Shown here: positions 63,296 through 64,000 of the stretch, piece by piece | Layout: every line of letters begins with the position of its first letter | How positions within the stretch are numbered: the first letter of the stretch is position 1 | Origin: an uncultured Synechococcus sp. | GTDB taxonomy: Bacteria; Cyanobacteriota; Cyanobacteriia; Phormidesmidales; Phormidesmidaceae | NCBI GenBank assembly: GCA_937911865.1 | Contig: CALDSK010000277.1 | Location: 1-64,000, forward strand | Length of the DNA stretch: 64,000 bases | Reading direction: 5' to 3' | Position numbers and translations under genes: made by a program | The notes under the pieces: model-generated | What the model saw: only the letters and a program-made list of their open reading frames with translations | Database searches by the model: none | Told to the model about the DNA's origin: nothing

Positions 63296-64000
63296 ATGAA
63301 GTCATTACTTCTGTCTGCGTGGCGATATCGGTACTTTATCCTATCGTCCATCAAAGTTGATTTTCGCCGACGATTCGTCCGCAGCCGTCTGGGCGGACTG
63401 TGGATGATCATCAACCCTCTTGTTCAGGCCGCTATGTTTGCACTCATTTTGTCGCAGGTACTATCGGGCCGACTACCCGACATGAGCGACAACAAGTTAG
63501 CTTATCCAGTCTACTTACTATCTGGAACGCTTGCTTGGAATATTTTCACTGAAGTTATTAACCGATGTCTAACGGTTTTCATCGAGAATAGTAACCTGCT
63601 CAAAAAGTTGGTCTTTCCTCGTATTTGTCTACCTATGATTGTGACTGGCTCAGCCATGATCAATAATCTGCTGCTGTTAGGCTCTATTTTACTGATTATT
63701 ATTGTTTTGGGATTTACGCCCGGGTATAACGTCATCTGGTTGCCCTTACTGATGGTGATTACGCTAACGCTATCTTTGGGCATCGGCTTAATTCTAGGCA
63801 CGCTCAATGTCTTTATTCGAGATATCGGCCAAATTGTTCCCATCGTCTTGCAGTTAGGCTGGTGGTTTACACCCATCGTTTACCCAGCTAGTATCGTACC
63901 CAAAGCGGTTCTTCCTTTTATGCGGCTTAATCCGATGTACTGGATTGTGCAGTCTTTTCAAAACGCTATTTTGTTCAATACACCACCAACCTGGATAGCG
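63296..64000 (+). CDS. ABC-2 type polysaccharide export permease, partial
   Basis: This gene runs off the right edge; 235 codons are visible from the ATG at 63296. The start KSLLLSAWRYRYFILSSIKV is followed by the family-typical R-x-R-F-V-R-S-R-L-G-G-L-W-M-I-I-N-P-L segment (ABC-2 membrane domain of the Wzm/TagG/RfbA type). Six hydrophobic helices follow, including SLGIGLILGTLNVFIRDIGQ and GWWFTPIVYP, with LNPMYWIVQSFQNAI near the end, all diagnostic of O-antigen or polysaccharide exporters. It should work with an ATPase encoded further right. An ABC-dependent export route thus stands next to a Wzy-type locus. Confidence 0.92.
   Translation, partial: MKSLLLSAWRYRYFILSSIKVDFRRRFVRSRLGGLWMIINPLVQAAMFALILSQVLSGRLPDMSDNKLAYPVYLLSGTLAWNIFTEVINRCLTVFIENSNLLKKLVFPRICLPMIVTGSAMINNLLLLGSILLIIIVLGFTPGYNVIWLPLLMVITLTLSLGIGLILGTLNVFIRDIGQIVPIVLQLGWWFTPIVYPASIVPKAVLPFMRLNPMYWIVQSFQNAILFNTPPTWIA

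Overview
The window looks like a cyanobacterial chromosome segment. The palindrome GCGATCGC (HIP1, a cyanobacterial hallmark) and its core recur throughout, base composition is near 50% GC, and most proteins read as cyanobacterial versions: DUF2294, a secreted low-complexity protein pair, an E. coli-type glucokinase, a NACHT-WD40 giant protein, and two exopolysaccharide loci. A filamentous Leptolyngbya/Phormidesmis-type strain fits, but no rRNA is present to settle it.

Layout. 0-6.6 kb: two MscS-type channels, a DAGK-family lipid kinase, DUF2267 and DUF2294 proteins and two small secreted proteins, which looks like an envelope or stress set. 6.6-22.7 kb: first polysaccharide locus. It has two GT4 glycosyltransferases and, on the minus strand, a Wzc-like kinase, a Wza-like exporter, a Wzy-like polymerase and a Wzx-like flippase. 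Inserted between them on the plus strand is a one-module NRPS (C-A-PCP-TE) followed by a SyrD/PvdE-type peptide exporter. 23-29 kb: housekeeping genes (GST, a methylglyoxal synthase/lipid kinase fusion, a UbiH-type hydroxylase, YebC, small proteins). 29-35 kb: a 1409-residue STAND ATPase (HTH, REase-like domain, NACHT, pentapeptides, 14 WD40 repeats) and an unrecognised protein. 35-53 kb: metabolism (glk, trpB, RNase D-like exonuclease, ttcA, metY/metX, monomeric icd), a DUF1800/DUF1501 pair and several broken genes. 53.4-64 kb: second polysaccharide locus with a Wzy-like ligase/polymerase, a WbaP-like initiating transferase, GT4s, and a GT2 + SMR-like + GT-C-like set suggesting a lipid-linked sugar pathway. 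It ends with a divergent ABC-2 permease that runs off the window.

The most unusual feature is structural. Short tandem duplications of about 11-15 bp occur throughout, often across or next to stop codons (lipid kinase genes, GST, trpB, DUF1501, a secreted protein, the peptide exporter). They also occur as in-frame 12/15-bp expansions in protein tails and linkers (NRPS, UbiH, Wza, Wzy, a GT4, a GT-C). Six genes are broken: metY has an in-frame TAA, a GT-C membrane protein has two compensating frameshifts, a DUF5615 toxin is truncated into ttcA, an OafA acyltransferase lacks its 5' end, only the 3' end of an O-methyltransferase remains, and the first MscS has no clear start. No tRNA, rRNA, CRISPR array or transposase was seen.
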